The notes: generated from the sequence alone by a model not told the origin. A DNA stretch of 64,000 bases from Hibiscus mutabilis (GCA_019671005.1 CM033726.1:4781213-4845212), one strand, 5' to 3'; counted from the first letter of the stretch, positions 1 through 11,557 are shown. Program-made: numbers and translations.

Positions 1-61
1 GGGATTGCTGGGTTTGGTCTGTGGATTCTTGGTCTTCCTTGCCTTTTGAATTGGATGAGGT
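1..61 (+). other. Possible exon edge of an unidentified gene cut by the window start
   Basis: The first 59 bases end in ATGAG followed by GTAAGTAG, a near-perfect plant splice donor. Two frames are open up to that point: one reads as a hydrophobic stretch and the other ends in LPFELDE. A third frame gives a short hydrophobic tail ending in a stop at 47-49, which could instead be the C-terminus of a membrane or GPI-anchored protein. I cannot choose between these and do not recognise the protein. No partner exon was found downstream. Confidence 0.2.
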
Positions 62-412
62 AAGTAGAATTGTATTTTCTTTCAAGGCCAAGAAGTTGGA
101 TTTTTTTTTTGGCCAAGGAGAAAGGTTTAGGGGACCTAATGGTTTTTTCTACTTGTTGTATATTGATGAAATCAGCAATAAACAAAATAGAATTATTTTT
201 TTACTGATTTTGAGTTGGTGTTTCCTTTTCTTGTTCAAACACGAGGTTTGTGTGTCTGAATCCATCCATACAACAAATGAGGTGGAAGTGAAAAGTGAAA
301 AACAAAAGTATATGATCCGATGATATGAGAATGAGGTGTGTCAGAGTGGATGAGATCAACTTCGGTTTCGTCACCTACTGATTAGGTGATGATGTATCCC
401 ATTTTTTCCGCG
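62..412. other. Spacer without a recognised gene
   Basis: The stretch is T-rich. It holds one small hairpin near 371-389 (TCACCTA paired with TAGGTGA) and nothing else I can name. Confidence 0.4.
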
Positions 413-1835
413 GTGAAATTAAAGAGACTGAAAGCATTATTATCTATTTTTATAATAAAATTTAAAAATCAATTTCTATATTACTTTCCAAATTTTTTTG
501 GTAAAGTATACAAATGATAACTGAACTTGGTAAATTATTTATTTTAGTAATTAAATTTTTATCATTGAACTTTTAGTTTTGCTCCAAATTTGTCACTGAT
601 CCGTTAACAACCGTTAATAGGGTGGTGTGTCAGTTAAAATATTTTGTATAATAACACATTTAATTCTCTATGTTTACACATTCAAACAATTTTATTCTAA
701 TTTAAAAAAAATTAACCCTCATTATTTACACGTTATTTCAATTTGACCATATTTTAATTAAAAATAATTTAAACCTAAACTCAAACTCATAAACCATAAA
801 CCCCTAACCCACATTTTTCAATCTATTTGCAATCAATCCTTCAATGCATCCTGCATATTTTATTCTATAATTTTATCGAATTTAAGTTGTCTTTATTGAT
901 TTAAAAGTGGTTAGATAATGAGTAGTTGTTGAGTTAGTTGAAGTTTTATTAGGTTTAAACTTAAAAAAAAAATGATCAAACCTAGTTTATCATATTAAAT
1001 CTGTTTTTCTTATAATTCTTTGAAATAAGTTTTACATACACTCTCTAATTTACATGCTTTGTGAAATTTATTCAGACTGTCAAACAAAATTTTAATTTGA
1101 CATATTCAATTATTTTTATTTAACTCGGATAAATATATTTGATTCGACTCAACTCAAATTTTCTAAATTCGGTTTGAAAGAAATTTTAAATAAAACCTGA
1201 TTAGTAAAATTAAACTCATCAACTTAAATAATTTAAAAATTTTCACTTGTTTCGAATCAATCGAATAACCACCCCTACTTACGGTGGAGCGAGAGATGAA
1301 TTTCTAGGATAATTTGGAATTACTTTGATCTTAAATTTGTTTGTTTTGTTTTCTTTTCTTCCAAGTCTTTTGACTTAAAATTACTTTTCAATCTATTTTT
1401 CAAAGTCACGTGTCGATGTTTTAGGGTCTTGAGTTTAAGGTTTTGGTTTTAGGGGTTTAGGGTTAAATTATTTTTAAATAAAATAGGATTAAATTAAAAT
1501 AACGTGTAAATAATGAGAGTTAAATTTATTATTTTTTAAATTAAAATAAAATTGTTTGAATGTACAAACAAGGAGGAATAAATGTGTTATTATACAAAAT
1601 ATTTTAACTGACATATCACCCTAACGGTTGTTAACGGATCAGTGACGAATTTGGAGCAAAACTAAAAGTTTAATGGTAACATTGAAACAATTGAAAGTTT
1701 TGTTACCAAATTGAATAATTTACCAAAGTTCAGTTATCATTTGTGAAAAAAATCTAAAAAGTAATATAAAAATTGTTTTTTTAGTTTTTATTATAAAAAA
1801 GATAATAACATTTTTGGTCCTTATAATTTTAAAAA
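413..1835. mobile_element. Foldback element with arms of about 400 bp
   Basis: Bases about 413-815 and 1415-1835 are inverted copies of each other over nearly their whole length. Landmarks seen in both arms include the block around CACTGATCCGTTAACAACCG (left arm near 593) and its reverse complement (right arm near 1626), and ATTATTTACACGTTATTT (left near 720, right near 1497). The central 600 bp show no coding capacity. The inner ends of both arms carry degenerate CCCTAAA-like sequence. No convincing target duplication was found, so the exact ends are approximate. Long arms and lack of coding fit a foldback or non-autonomous Mutator-like element. Confidence 0.75.
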
Positions 1836-2340
1836 TAATTAAAATAGTTAATAGTATATCACGGTACATATGATTAATAGTATATAGCAATACATGACGT
1901 TTATTGTAGAATCATTCAAAATAATACGAGGATTTGGTTGAGCTTCAAGGTTAGGTATGCGTTTGGACGTTTAGGATTCTTTCTAACAAATGCATCCTCT
2001 AAATCAAAGTTTACATGAACTTGACAGAAATACATTTGTTTGATGATTTATATTATTACAGGGTTTGTTTAATTTTAATAAATTAATCCCAATTAAATTA
2101 AGAAAACATTATTTTTTATATTTATTGTTTTAGTCACTAATATCAACGGCAGATAACTGGGCTCAATCAAAAAAATACAAGTCCACAGTTTTATTTATTT
2201 GGAATCAAATAATGTAGTCTCAAATTTCACGTCTCTTTGCCCCTCCCCCACAAGATAAGGTTTAGGCCTTCTAGGGTTGGTTTTTGTGTGACCCACATTT
2301 ATTTATACAATTACAAATACTTTTAACCCTTAATCATAAT
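1836..2340. other. AT-rich spacer
   Basis: No gene, RNA or clear repeat was recognised in this stretch. Confidence 0.4.
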
Positions 2341-2349
2341 AAATAAATA

Positions 2350-2860
2350 TGTTTAAGGGGTTAAGAAGCTTTTTAAACCTTAAAAAAATCAATTAAGTCT
2401 TGAATATTTTTTGACCCAATTTAACTTTTGAACTAAGAAATTTAATTAATTAAGTTATTAAACTAAAAAATTGAATCAATTAAGCTTTTTTACCAAATTT
2501 GACCATTAAATCTTAATATTTTTCTTGAATTTGTTGGTGAAAAAGTGCGTGCTACAGTATTTTCACTTCACATTATTAGATTTTTTTTATTTTTATTTAA
2601 AAATTCTTTAAAAGCTCTAAAATTTCTAATATATATATAATTTATAAAAAATATTTTTTTAAAAAAAATGTAAATGCTACACGATAAAATTGTAATGGAT
2701 TATGTACCAGTAATGTCTAAATAAAATTTTTTTAAGATTTAATGGTCAAAGGGCTTAATTGGTTCAATTTTTTAGTCTAAAGACTTAATTGAGTGTAAAA
2801 AAATTTAAAAATTTAATTAATTGTTTTTTAAAGTTTAATAGTTTTTTACGCCCTTAAGCC
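2350..2860. mobile_element. MITE of 511 bp with 9-bp target duplication (Mutator-like type)
   Basis: The element is flanked by the 9-base direct repeat AAATAAATA at 2341-2349 and 2861-2869. Its ends, TGTTTAAGGGGTTAAG and the reverse complement of CGCCCTTAAGCC, are imperfect inverted repeats. The similarity continues inward for about 170 bp; for example, AATTGAATCAATTAAGC in the left arm faces GCTTAATTGGTTCAATT in the right. There is no coding sequence. A 9-base duplication is characteristic of Mutator-like transposons. The flank is AT-rich, so chance similarity of the duplication is possible. Confidence 0.7.
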
Positions 2861-2961
2861 AAATAAATACATACATGTTATGAATACATAATGTAATTAA
2901 AATAAGGACTTTTGTACATTAATCTTTCGTTTTATCTCTCTGAAAGTATCCATAATCGAAA

Positions 2962-3007
2962 GAATGAACAATAGTGTTTTTTTTAGAAAAGAATGAACAA
3001 TAGTGTT
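2962..3007. repeat. Short direct duplication
   Basis: The motif GAATGAACAATAGTGTT occurs twice, separated by about 10 T-rich bases. It is probably a replication-slippage product. Confidence 0.6.
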
Positions 3008-3137
3008 GAATATCTTGGTTTTTGAAAAAAAATATTTAAATAAATTTTATTGATTGAAGAAATGCATAGGGATGCATCATACATGTGATTTGAGAAGTTG
3101 ATTAATGATTTCAAGCATTATTTTGGGAATATTGACT

Positions 3138-3332
3138 CCTAAAAACGAGAAATTATTACATGATCCCAGCTCACCACGTCATTCATGGCTCATTTAATGA
3201 GATTCATTCATTTAATGACACGTAGGAAAAAAGTGAAGATTCACCTTTAAAAAAATGAAATGAAAAATTATTATTGGATGGAACCATTGATGACGTGATT
3301 AGCTAGGCCCATCTAATAATTTTTCCCTAAAA
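3138..3332. mobile_element. Small MITE of about 180 bp
   Basis: The ends are inverted repeats: the left end, from GAGAAATTATTA through CACGTCATTCATGG, matches the reverse complement of the right end, which runs from CCATTGATGACGTGATT to TAATAATTTTTC. A possible 7-base target duplication, CCTAAAA, lies at 3138-3144 and 3326-3332. The element is non-coding. It lies about 800 bp upstream of the wall-protein start codon and so could contribute to its promoter. Confidence 0.55.
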
Positions 3333-4118
3333 GCACAGCATAATCTCATTTATCATCAACTAATCCCATCTTCTATTTAGTTTTATCATGCCATTAAAAG
3401 ATGAACTTTATTGAGCTTTTCAAAAAGAGAGTAGAGTTTGCTTTTGGATATTCAGGAAAAGATGACACAAATTCCAATCAATTTCAGGCAAAATCCGACC
3501 TTAAAATATGTCAAATTTCATCGAATCAATAAACACTTCAGAATATTCAGAATGATCAATCTAGTTTTATTTTTGTTCTTTAGATTACTCAAATTCTTCA
3601 AGAATTTCAGTTTAAAACACAAAAATTAATGTCAAAACATTTAGAAAGAGAATCATGAGGGAAAAAAGAATTCCATATGGAACCCTGAAGGCTGAAGCTC
3701 ATGTTGTCGTTATTATATCAAAACAGAGTCCCATGTTTGAGCTTCTTATGGTGAATTATAACCTTTGAAACCAGAAGACTCCATCTCTCCCATGTGCAAA
3801 ATCTTCAACAACCCTTTCTTGAAAACAACTCATTTGCTCATAATGAAGCCTTCATTGCAAAGTTTCATAGTGCCGTGGGGTCCAAAAATGTGACATTCCC
3901 CCTTGTTTTTGAGCAGTAAAAGGTGGGCTCTGTTCTATCAACTTTAACACAGATGGCATTGAGCAGCTTCGGATTACTTTTCAACCCTTTAATTTCCTTT
4001 ATTGGTTTTAAAAAGCTTGAAAATAAAACTTTCAATAGGAGGAGTTTGATTTCAATTTCATTCATCACACATATATCACTCTTCTCTTTCCTATCCCTCT
4101 ATTTTTCCTTTCTATAAC
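3333..4118 (+). promoter_or_regulatory. Upstream region and 5' leader of the wall-protein gene
   Basis: This is the interval between the MITE and the start codon at 4119. The last 50 bases are a C/T-rich leader (CACTCTTCTCTTTCCTATCC and following), typical of highly expressed plant mRNAs. I could not place a TATA box with confidence. Confidence 0.35.
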
Positions 4119-4577
4119 ATGGCCAATACACTACTTTACAAAGCTCTCACTACCTTCTTCTTCTTCTTTAGCTTCTTTATTCAAACCAAGCAAGATAACC
4201 CATGTCCTTATCCATGTTACCCACCACCAACAGGTCCCGGAGGAGGCAGCAGCGGTGGCGGAGGTGGCACAGTCACTCAAACACCTCCAGCTAGTTATTC
4301 ACCGCCTTCACAAACAGGAGTATACCCTCCACCTACAGGGAACTTGCCATATTACACACAACCACCACCTTATGGTGGCAATTCTTTTTATGGTCAGCCC
4401 CCTCCTGACCCTATCTTGCCTTATTTTCCATTCTACTATAGAAAACCTCCACACAAAACAGATGATCAGTCATCGGGGACAGCAATTCGGCCTGGGAAAT
4501 CGATGTTCATCATCACTGCTACCACCAATCTTGTTGTTTTTGTTATTCTGGTTATTTCTAGTTTAGGGAATTACTAG
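4119..4577 (+). CDS. Proline-rich, probably GPI-anchored cell-wall glycoprotein
   Basis: A single-exon gene of 152 residues. Residues 1-25 form a secretion signal with a run of phenylalanines. The mature part begins with a short Cys/Pro motif (CPYPCYPPP), followed by a glycine tract (about 40-50), then repeated PPP, SPP and PPPY motifs to about residue 110, which are typical hydroxyproline and O-glycosylation sites of extensin-like proteins. Residues 129-148 are strongly hydrophobic and end the protein, preceded by small residues near 118-120; this arrangement fits a GPI-anchor signal, though a single membrane span is possible. The family is plant-specific, and from memory resembles Arabidopsis At1g23040/At1g70990-type hydroxyproline-rich proteins. 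The role is structural or signalling at the wall, with no known enzymatic activity. The start is the first ATG after the pyrimidine-rich leader and directly gives the signal peptide. The gene lies tail to tail with the TPX2 gene. Confidence 0.85.
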   Translation: MANTLLYKALTTFFFFFSFFIQTKQDNPCPYPCYPPPTGPGGGSSGGGGGTVTQTPPASYSPPSQTGVYPPPTGNLPYYTQPPPYGGNSFYGQPPPDPILPYFPFYYRKPPHKTDDQSSGTAIRPGKSMFIITATTNLVVFVILVISSLGNY

Positions 4578-5690
4578 CTAGTTAAAAGTAAAAAAAAAAA
4601 AAGAATTTTTGTGTAAAAGTATTTATGATTAAGCAATGTTTATGGAGTAGTTAAAAAAGGAAGGAGAGTTTGGTATGGTATGTGTTTTTAGTTGCAGAAA
4701 GCAGAGGTGTAGAAATGGTGAAGTAAAAGACAAGGAGGAGGTGGAGGTTGTCCGTGAACTCTTTTGCTTGGTAATAGATGAGATGATTTTAAGTATGTTT
4801 AATATTTAATTGAATTCCTCTTAAATATCCATGTTTTTGCTTTAAATTATTTTCTCATTATAATTTTGCTTACCTACTTGATTGCATCGTCTATTTTGGA
4901 TTGATTTCACAATGGATGATAACGGAACATGTCCTGGTTCCAAGTTTCTTTAATGAAGTTGAAAGAGCAATTGGCGAGTAAAAGCAGCATTTCCCCTGAC
5001 ATTAAAAACTCTGAACCACCAGGCAAAATGGAGCAATTCAGAGATTTCCAGGTTTTCTATATGCTTTCATCTTGTTTTTTTTTTACCCAAAGTTCTCAAC
5101 TTTTCAAATGTTATTCATTGCTATTCGAAAGGGAGAAAAGGAAAAGAAAAAAAAAATTAACCCGATAAAAGTGAACCACTTGCTTCAAACCTCATCTTTC
5201 TAGCAAGGAATATGTTGGCAGTGGTGGTAGGTAAGGTAAGGGATACAATCAACAACACAGCCACCATTATTAACTGACTAGAATTCCAGCTAAACTTCGC
5301 ATTCCACCTCCATAATTTAAGTTGTTTTGAGTAATTTTGAAATACTACTATCCACAATCTATTAGCAGCCTTGCCATTCTGCTATTCCCATTGCAAGGAA
5401 TCTGGTTTTCGATGTAAACCTGGCACCATCTACATTCCTGGTACGGTATAAATTCAATGTGCATCGAAGGTGACACATGATTAGATAATTCGAAGATATC
5501 TATGTCAGTTGCCGAGGCTAAATGGGAAAGAAAAATGGGTGAAGGTGACTGATCATTTCAGGAAGCTACAACGGCCAAACGACCCATATCAGAACCACCA
5601 GCATTGGCAATTCCAGCACTTTTCATGTTATTCTTCCTTGTAACCTCTCGGCTGTTTCTCTGGGCTCCTACTTTTGGCATACCACTATTC
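4578..5690. other. Tail-to-tail intergenic region with both 3' untranslated regions
   Basis: The stop codons of the wall-protein gene (4577) and of the TPX2 gene (5691, opposite strand) face each other across 1.1 kb. No third gene was recognised. The half next to 5691 is richer in G and C than typical spacer, which suits the TPX2 3' untranslated region. Confidence 0.5.
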
Positions 5691-8600
5691 TTATGATCTT
5701 TTACAACCTTTCTCTGGTATTCGATGCTTTGGCAAATTACTGCCCTCTTTCCCTCTTTTTTTCTTTGAAAGGATAATGTTTGTGACAGATGCTGGTGAGC
5801 CGTGACTACCAGTTGGAGAAGTCGAGGATATGATGCCAGATTGAGATGATGACTTAATTGTATGAAAGTTCAACTCACCTCCAAATCCACCAGCAGAAAG
5901 GACCTCTTTATTTGCTTCCCTGGAGAGTGATGGCGACCTTGCAGTTGATCCCACTCCTGCTTTTGCAGATTTCAGTCCTTTAGCTGGTTTCTTGGTAGAT
6001 GATGATGCAGCCTGAGAAAGAAATAGAAGAAAGCCAGTATTAAATCTATTGAAAAATGGAACAAAAATATGAAATAAGCGATTTGGATTATCGTAGGACT
6101 GATCACAAGAAAAAGTATCACGCATTTTACATCATCAACCACTATTACATAGTCCACGGTTACAAACAAACTCAGACATCAACTTTGTGCTTCTCAGGTT
6201 ATAAACTATCTCTTCCCTTCTTTGACCGCATCATTTGGATGGTGTAACTCATTTCAGATTCCCTCATATCTTATAAGAATTTTCTTCGGACCAAGGAATT
6301 CTACTAAAGCCAACATGAAAAAAAAATCCAGTAGAAACATGACAAAAAAAGTTGCAAACAAACAACAAAGATCCAAAACCCTATAACAATTGTGCAAAGA
6401 CAAAATATAAATACTACTATCTTTTACAACTATTGCTTCACATAATTAAATAAATTGTTCCACATGCAATGTCAAAATATTATATGCTTTTTAAGAAAAT
6501 TAAATAAGGAATAAAGAAGAGTCAGTGAGTCACTAAAGCTATTATGCTAGACTATAGTTACATATGGACCACTGTAAGAACCTCCAAGTTAGACATGCAC
6601 AGATGAGGGCATGCTTCCTTGAATCAATCATGCAGAAGACATGAGCTGCATATAAAATCAAAGCAATAGTTTAGCTTCTACTGCACCTTGTTTCCATTAG
6701 ACGCTGGTGCTGAGGCAACATTATAGAAAGAAGGCATGGGTTTTGCTTTGAAATTAAGGCTTTTCCGCAATTGCTTAATTTCAGCCTCTGTCTTCTCCTG
6801 CAATGAGACCAAAGCATTCAATTTATTTACGAAGTTAGCAATCCTGAGAGGATAACCATAGATATAAACCATGGATATTGTCAGAGAGTGGAAAAGCAAA
6901 GCATCTAATCCAGAAATGTCAGTTCGGTTCTTCATTTCAAATTCTAACAAGGAAGCACATAGAGGAATACCATTTCATCTTCATTTAAAATAGTAAACTA
7001 TGAAATATTGTATGCTTCCCTTACCTGTGTTTTTGCTTGAATCTGATTCATCTCAGCCTCTTTGGCATGTATTTTCTCCTCCAATTTCGTTAAGAACTGA
7101 TAACATTTTATGACAAAAAGAATAGACACATTAAAGTTTATCCTTAAACTAAAGAAAATAAAAGAAGTTTGAGAATGACAGCATGCTTGCTTGCCTCTTT
7201 TCTCCTTTCAGCTCGTTCACCACTTTTGAAATGGAATGACCCAGCAATTGACTTTACATCTGCCTTAGTCGAATTGACAGTCTGCTTAAGCCTATATAAA
7301 AGAATATGTTAAGGTTGAAATTCAAATTTTTGATGACATAAGCAATTCCCACTATGTTGCTACAGACCTATTTGGTGTCTGGCAAGCAACAGGTTCAATC
7401 TTTTTCGATGAAGAAGATCGAGCTTCAATTACTTTCTTTGTCACTGCTCCTTTTATACTGTCAGAAGAATGAAATAGTCATTTGAACTGTCCCTGCAAAA
7501 GAAACATACATATTCTTCAAATGCAAGAAATAGGAAGTACCTTTTATGCTCAGTGCTTAAGTTTGCATCGTCTCTCTCAGAATCCTGGACAAGAAAGACC
7601 AAGTAAAAGGGGATTCAAATGGCAGTATGAAATCTTAATAGAAGTGGTTAAATAGTACAAAAACTAGGTACTACGGATGTTGTCTTTTTCATTTAACTTT
7701 CAAGTCAAAATCTAAACTTTCACCTCTTTTTTTGGAGATCTATGCATCGGACAGCTAGTTGGAGTGGCAGTTCGTGATGGTAGTTTTTCTGCTTTTGTTC
7801 TCCTAGTGATCTCTTTTTCCTTTCTTTCTAGAAACCTTGCAGCCACTTTTGAAGGATCAGAAGAACTGTTTTTCCGGGAATGATCAGTACTCATTTGAGA
7901 CTTCAACCTTGGTTTAGTAGCTTTTACAATAGTAGTCTTCAACTAGAATTGGAAATTCAAAAAATATAAGCAACAAGTACTTAACACGAGACAAAAAAAT
8001 TGCATGTGTATCACCAGGGATGGAACAAGGATTTGGGGTGGGGGGCAAAACATAAATATTTGAAAGTGGGGGGCAAATTCATAAATAACCCAAATGTTAT
8101 AAAAAAAAAAAATTATAGGAGACCAAAGGTAAAAAAATTTGGGGGGACTGGGGGGAAATTGCCCCTCCCACAGTCCACACAGTTCCATCACTGGGTATCA
8201 CATTAGAAAACAATGTGAAATAAGTTTCTGGCTACTGCAATGAATGCTACTTTTCAGAAACCAACAAGAACTAGTATAAATATAAATCCATACCTTTGGA
8301 GATTGACTTTGCTGAATTTCTATCTTAGCAGTATCAACTTCTCCAGTGGTTCCAGCAACGGGAGATGGATCCCTGGACTTAAGTGATTCATCGATGCTAA
8401 CTGCTTCATTATCACGTTTTTCCTCCACTTTTTTCTCTGGTTTATCGTTTCTACTAAGTGGCTTATCATGTCCAATTTCACTTTGAGGAGTCTCCTCAGG
8501 TTTAACATCTCTAGGAACCAAAACATGAGTTCCATGAGTGGATGAACCTTCAGGATATTCTCTTCCACATTCAATCAATGCACCCTCCCCAAGATATTCT

Positions 8601-10445
8601 GAATCTTCAGGACTATTGTCAAAGTAATCACAAAGGCTACCTTCATTCACATAATCAGACTGGTTCCCTTCATTTTCATGATCAAATAGCCTTCCTTGAT
8701 TCCCACAAGAAAAATCTTCCTCGTAATCTGCATAATCCAAGCCATTCTCATCAGAATGATTGTAATAGCTATCTTTACTTAAACTATCAGTTTCTTCTCC
8801 ACAAGACTTGTTCTCTACAGCATGGTTCTCAACTGTTTGATATTCTCCATAACCCTCAATCGCCGCAGCATCATTCTCACAGGTTTGACCTTCAACTCCA
8901 TTTTGGTCCTCAGATGAACCTTGGAGAAGACGTGCCTTCCTCCTAAAGTGGGCTTCAAAATAAGCTTTTTTCTCAATAACTGAACCCGGTTTTGAGAATT
9001 TCTCAACTTCTTCAAGATATCTATTGTGTGAGAAAGAGGATCTCCTTTCCCAAGCTAAGGGTTCATTTTCAAATCTGCCAAATGATATTGAACCAGAATG
9101 CAGAGATTCTGTCTGCCCAGTTCAAATAAGAGGTCGAGTTAGAATAAAACAAAAAGTTGGACTGGACAAATGATCTGCTACAGTACAAAGAAAATTGTAT
9201 TTTATCAGTCATTTCAGGGATCAAAACTCATAAAAGATGTTAGCAGACAACATTCACCAGCACTTATATGCTATTGGGAGGTGCTTGAGATACTGTAAGC
9301 AATTAAAGCTAATAACAATCTTCTATAGATTTTCAAAGTGTCAGGATTAACATAGTAGACATTCCTAATGGCACAATCCTGGTTCCATAGACAATTTAAA
9401 TTTGAAAAGGGATAAGTAACTTATCTAATAATATAATTTTCTCTGTTAGTAACAAAATAAGTAGCTAAAATGCATACCATATCCTAAGGATAACTGCAGT
9501 TCTTTGCCCGAAATTGGCATCCATGTTCTCCATATTCTACCTTCGGATCCTCAATGTTACTATCCAAATCCAATGCAGTCATCATCAACCGTTTTGGAGC
9601 GGTATCCAAATTAATGACTAGAACCCACAAGTTTGAATGATGATTATGAGTCATTAACCCGGGCAAATCAAAATCTTATGCTAGTCTATATTTACCAGTG
9701 TACATGATAAGTTTCTAGTCCTATACTAAAATAACTAGCCAGGCCCAGTCCTACCCAGCCCCACACCTTCAATAGCCTCTTTTGCCAAACAAAGAGAAAA
9801 GAAGCTTGAAATTTATTAATGGCAATAGATTAAAGGATCTTCAATAAAATAGGAAGAAGTTTAATGAACTTAAAAAAATACAAGTGCACGCATAACTGAT
9901 TTTATATTGCATGTATATTTTTACTCGTATTTAACGGTTTATTCTATATATCACCAAATATTGACATAGGAGACAGTGATCATAATCAAACTACAGCAAA
10001 TCAAGCAACGGAACCTAAATAGCAAGTAAATGAACTTTTGAAGCTAAACTTAAATCATCCAAAGGGGAAACAGACACAGATTTCTTTGTTCCAAAAAATC
10101 AAGCAGATACATAACATCAAAGATTAAAATCAATCTATGAATAAGAAGAAAAATCACTTTGCAAGTGAAGTAAACCGACCCCTATTTTCCTTTCAATCTT
10201 AAACTTCATCAACGAGATTCTCATTTCATCAGTTAAAATATAAGATTCATCATTTCTAAACATAAAACGTTATCACAACATTCAGTAAGAACTACAACAA
10301 CAACAGAATTAACAAAAATAATTCCATTCGATTCGATAAACACATAATCCAATCCAAATTCCAAACCTAACCGAAAGGACAGAAAGAGAAAGAAAAGATT
10401 TACCAAAAAACTAATGTTGAAAGGCTCTTGAATCTCTCTCGCCAT
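5691..10445 (-). CDS. WDL7: TPX2-domain microtubule-associated protein, MDP40/WDL7 type (nine coding exons)
   Basis: Coding exons, read on the minus strand: 10445-10404, 9112-8294, 7942-7724, 7584-7541, 7457-7368, 7291-7195, 7096-7025, 6797-6687, 6011-5691. Together they give 1815 nt, or 604 residues, without a stop. The N-terminus MAREIQEPFNISFL joins TESLHSGSISFGRF, the conserved start of this subfamily. Exon 2 encodes a long acidic linker. The TPX2 microtubule-binding domain lies at about 410-495, with FKSGERAERRKEF, then KLEEK, then a Glu/Lys-rich coiled coil ending in FKAKPMPSFY. The tail is basic and Ser-rich. Relatives bind cortical microtubules and affect cell elongation. The intron after residue 437 has a GC donor. 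The protein is longer than I remember for the Arabidopsis relatives, mostly because of the acidic linker. The symbol is given by similarity and gene order; MDP40 is equally possible. A hAT-type MITE sits in the second intron. Confidence 0.88.
7097..7194 (-). other. GC-AG intron in the TPX2 gene
   Basis: On the minus strand the upstream exon ends AAAGAG and the intron begins GCAAGC. It ends in CAG before TTCTTAACG. Only this junction joins RRKE to FLTKLEEK in frame, reproducing the conserved TPX2 motif. A GT lies inside the preceding codons (AGTGGTGAA), but using it would remove the conserved ERAERRKE segment. The flanks AG|GC fit the usual pattern of GC donors, which compensate with a strong exon side. 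Confidence 0.8.
8015..8193. mobile_element. hAT-type MITE of 179 bp inside a TPX2 intron
   Basis: The termini CAGGGATGGAAC and the reverse complement of GTTCCATCACTG form an inverted repeat with one mismatch. Flanking octamers TGTATCAC (8007-8014) and GGTATCAC (8194-8201) agree at seven of eight bases. An 8-base duplication with CAG-starting termini is the signature of hAT transposons. The interior is G-rich (runs of GGGGTGGGGGG) and non-coding. It lies in the intron between 9112-8294 and 7942-7724. Confidence 0.75.
9113..10403 (-). other. First intron of the TPX2 gene
   Basis: This 1.3-kb intron follows a 14-codon first exon. It starts GTAAAT and ends GGGCAG on the minus strand. I saw no repeat or nested gene in it. 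Long first introns in plants often carry expression-enhancing sequence, but nothing specific is visible here. Confidence 0.7.
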
Positions 10446-10760
10446 TCGCAAACCAAAAATCAAGCTCGAAAGAAAAGGCAGTTACCTCCAAAATCAATAG
10501 TGAGTAACCGACATCCTTAGCGCATCAAACGGATCACGTCAATCGAATTCAAAACACAACGCATTCCTTAACGGTTAACACCACCAAAAACGAAAGTAAA
10601 ATACAGAGATTAGAGCTCCGGAATATTTTTCCTTTTCAGATCTTTCTTCCAGAAAAGAAAATTGTGAATTTGTTTGTGCACGGTGTTAAAAAGTTTGTGA
10701 ATGTAATGAAGAGCTTAAAAAGGTTAGATCGGTCGGATCAAATCGATTAATTATTTATTT
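10446..10760 (-). promoter_or_regulatory. 5' leader and proximal promoter of the TPX2 gene
   Basis: The region upstream of the start codon at 10445 is richer in G and C than the surrounding spacer and probably holds the leader. No TATA box was recognised. Confidence 0.35.
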
Positions 10761-11344
10761 TCTTTTCATTAAAAGGAAAAAAGAAATCTTTTATATCATG
10801 TGGGGTTGGTTGTCTTTTTTGTCTTGTTCTTATCTTGGGATCAGACGGCTGTGATTGCGGATCACAGTCAGATGAAGATCGCGTTTGGAATACAAACGGC
10901 ACCGTTTTCTTACCGTGGTTGGTCATGCAAGTGATGGGAACTTAACTAGTAACTACCAATTAAAAAGAAACAAAAAATACTTTGATTAGCTTGAAATAGA
11001 AATTATTTTAGAAATTATATTTTTCTTATAATAATGCCTAGATTTTCGCATAACTACCACCGGAGTGGAAAACCAAAAAAAAAAATACACAAGAAAAAAG
11101 TAATTAAATATAATGCTAAATAGTAATTTATTTTTTATTTTATTGTAATTTATCTTTTGAATTTATAATTTCAAAAAATAATTTTAGAATTTATGTCATT
11201 GCACTATATTTGTCTAAACGTTATTTAGCATATAATTAAAATATTTTTTTACCTTTTACTTTTAGTTGTTTTTATACTTTACCTTTTTTTTGGAATTTTT
11301 TATACTTCCTTTACTTCGATAGGAACTTCCACTTATGTATATAA

Positions 11345-11367
11345 ATTATTATTATTATTATTATTAT
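11345..11367. repeat. ATT microsatellite
   Basis: About seven to eight perfect ATT units lie next to a short TA run. Confidence 0.9.
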
Positions 11368-11401
11368 ATATATGATTCATTGGTCGATAAATTCAGATCA
11401 A

Positions 11402-11520
11402 GTTTTACGAAGGCTCAATATGAAAACGACATTCTCAACCTAGTTTTTTTTTATTTACATCATGATTCAAACTTCTGACCTTATTTAAGAGACCTAGTGT
11501 CGTATCCCGCTAAGCCAACT
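11402..11520 (-). repeat. tRNA-derived SINE-like fragment
   Basis: Read on the minus strand, TTGGCTTAGCGGG resembles an A box and AAGTTTGAATCATG, about 40 bases later, resembles a B box of an RNA polymerase III promoter. There is no poly-A tail or clear target duplication, and the ATT microsatellite directly follows on the plus strand. Confidence 0.3.
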
Positions 11521-11521
11521 A

Positions 11522-11557
<36 letters not shown>

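Noticed and set aside
21..323. 100-codon open frame at the left edge
   Set aside because: It runs straight through a strong splice donor at about 60 into T-rich intron-like sequence and has no recognisable domain.
3438..3629. 63-codon frame upstream of the wall-protein gene
   Set aside because: AT-rich sequence without domain, leader or splice context.
8542..8946. 134-codon plus-strand frame opposite the TPX2 second exon
   Set aside because: It is an antisense shadow of the acidic linker (His/Gln-rich); no domain.
9484..9666. 60-codon minus frame between TPX2 exons 1 and 2
   Set aside because: Including it would disrupt the conserved join of exon 1 to TESLHSGSISFG.
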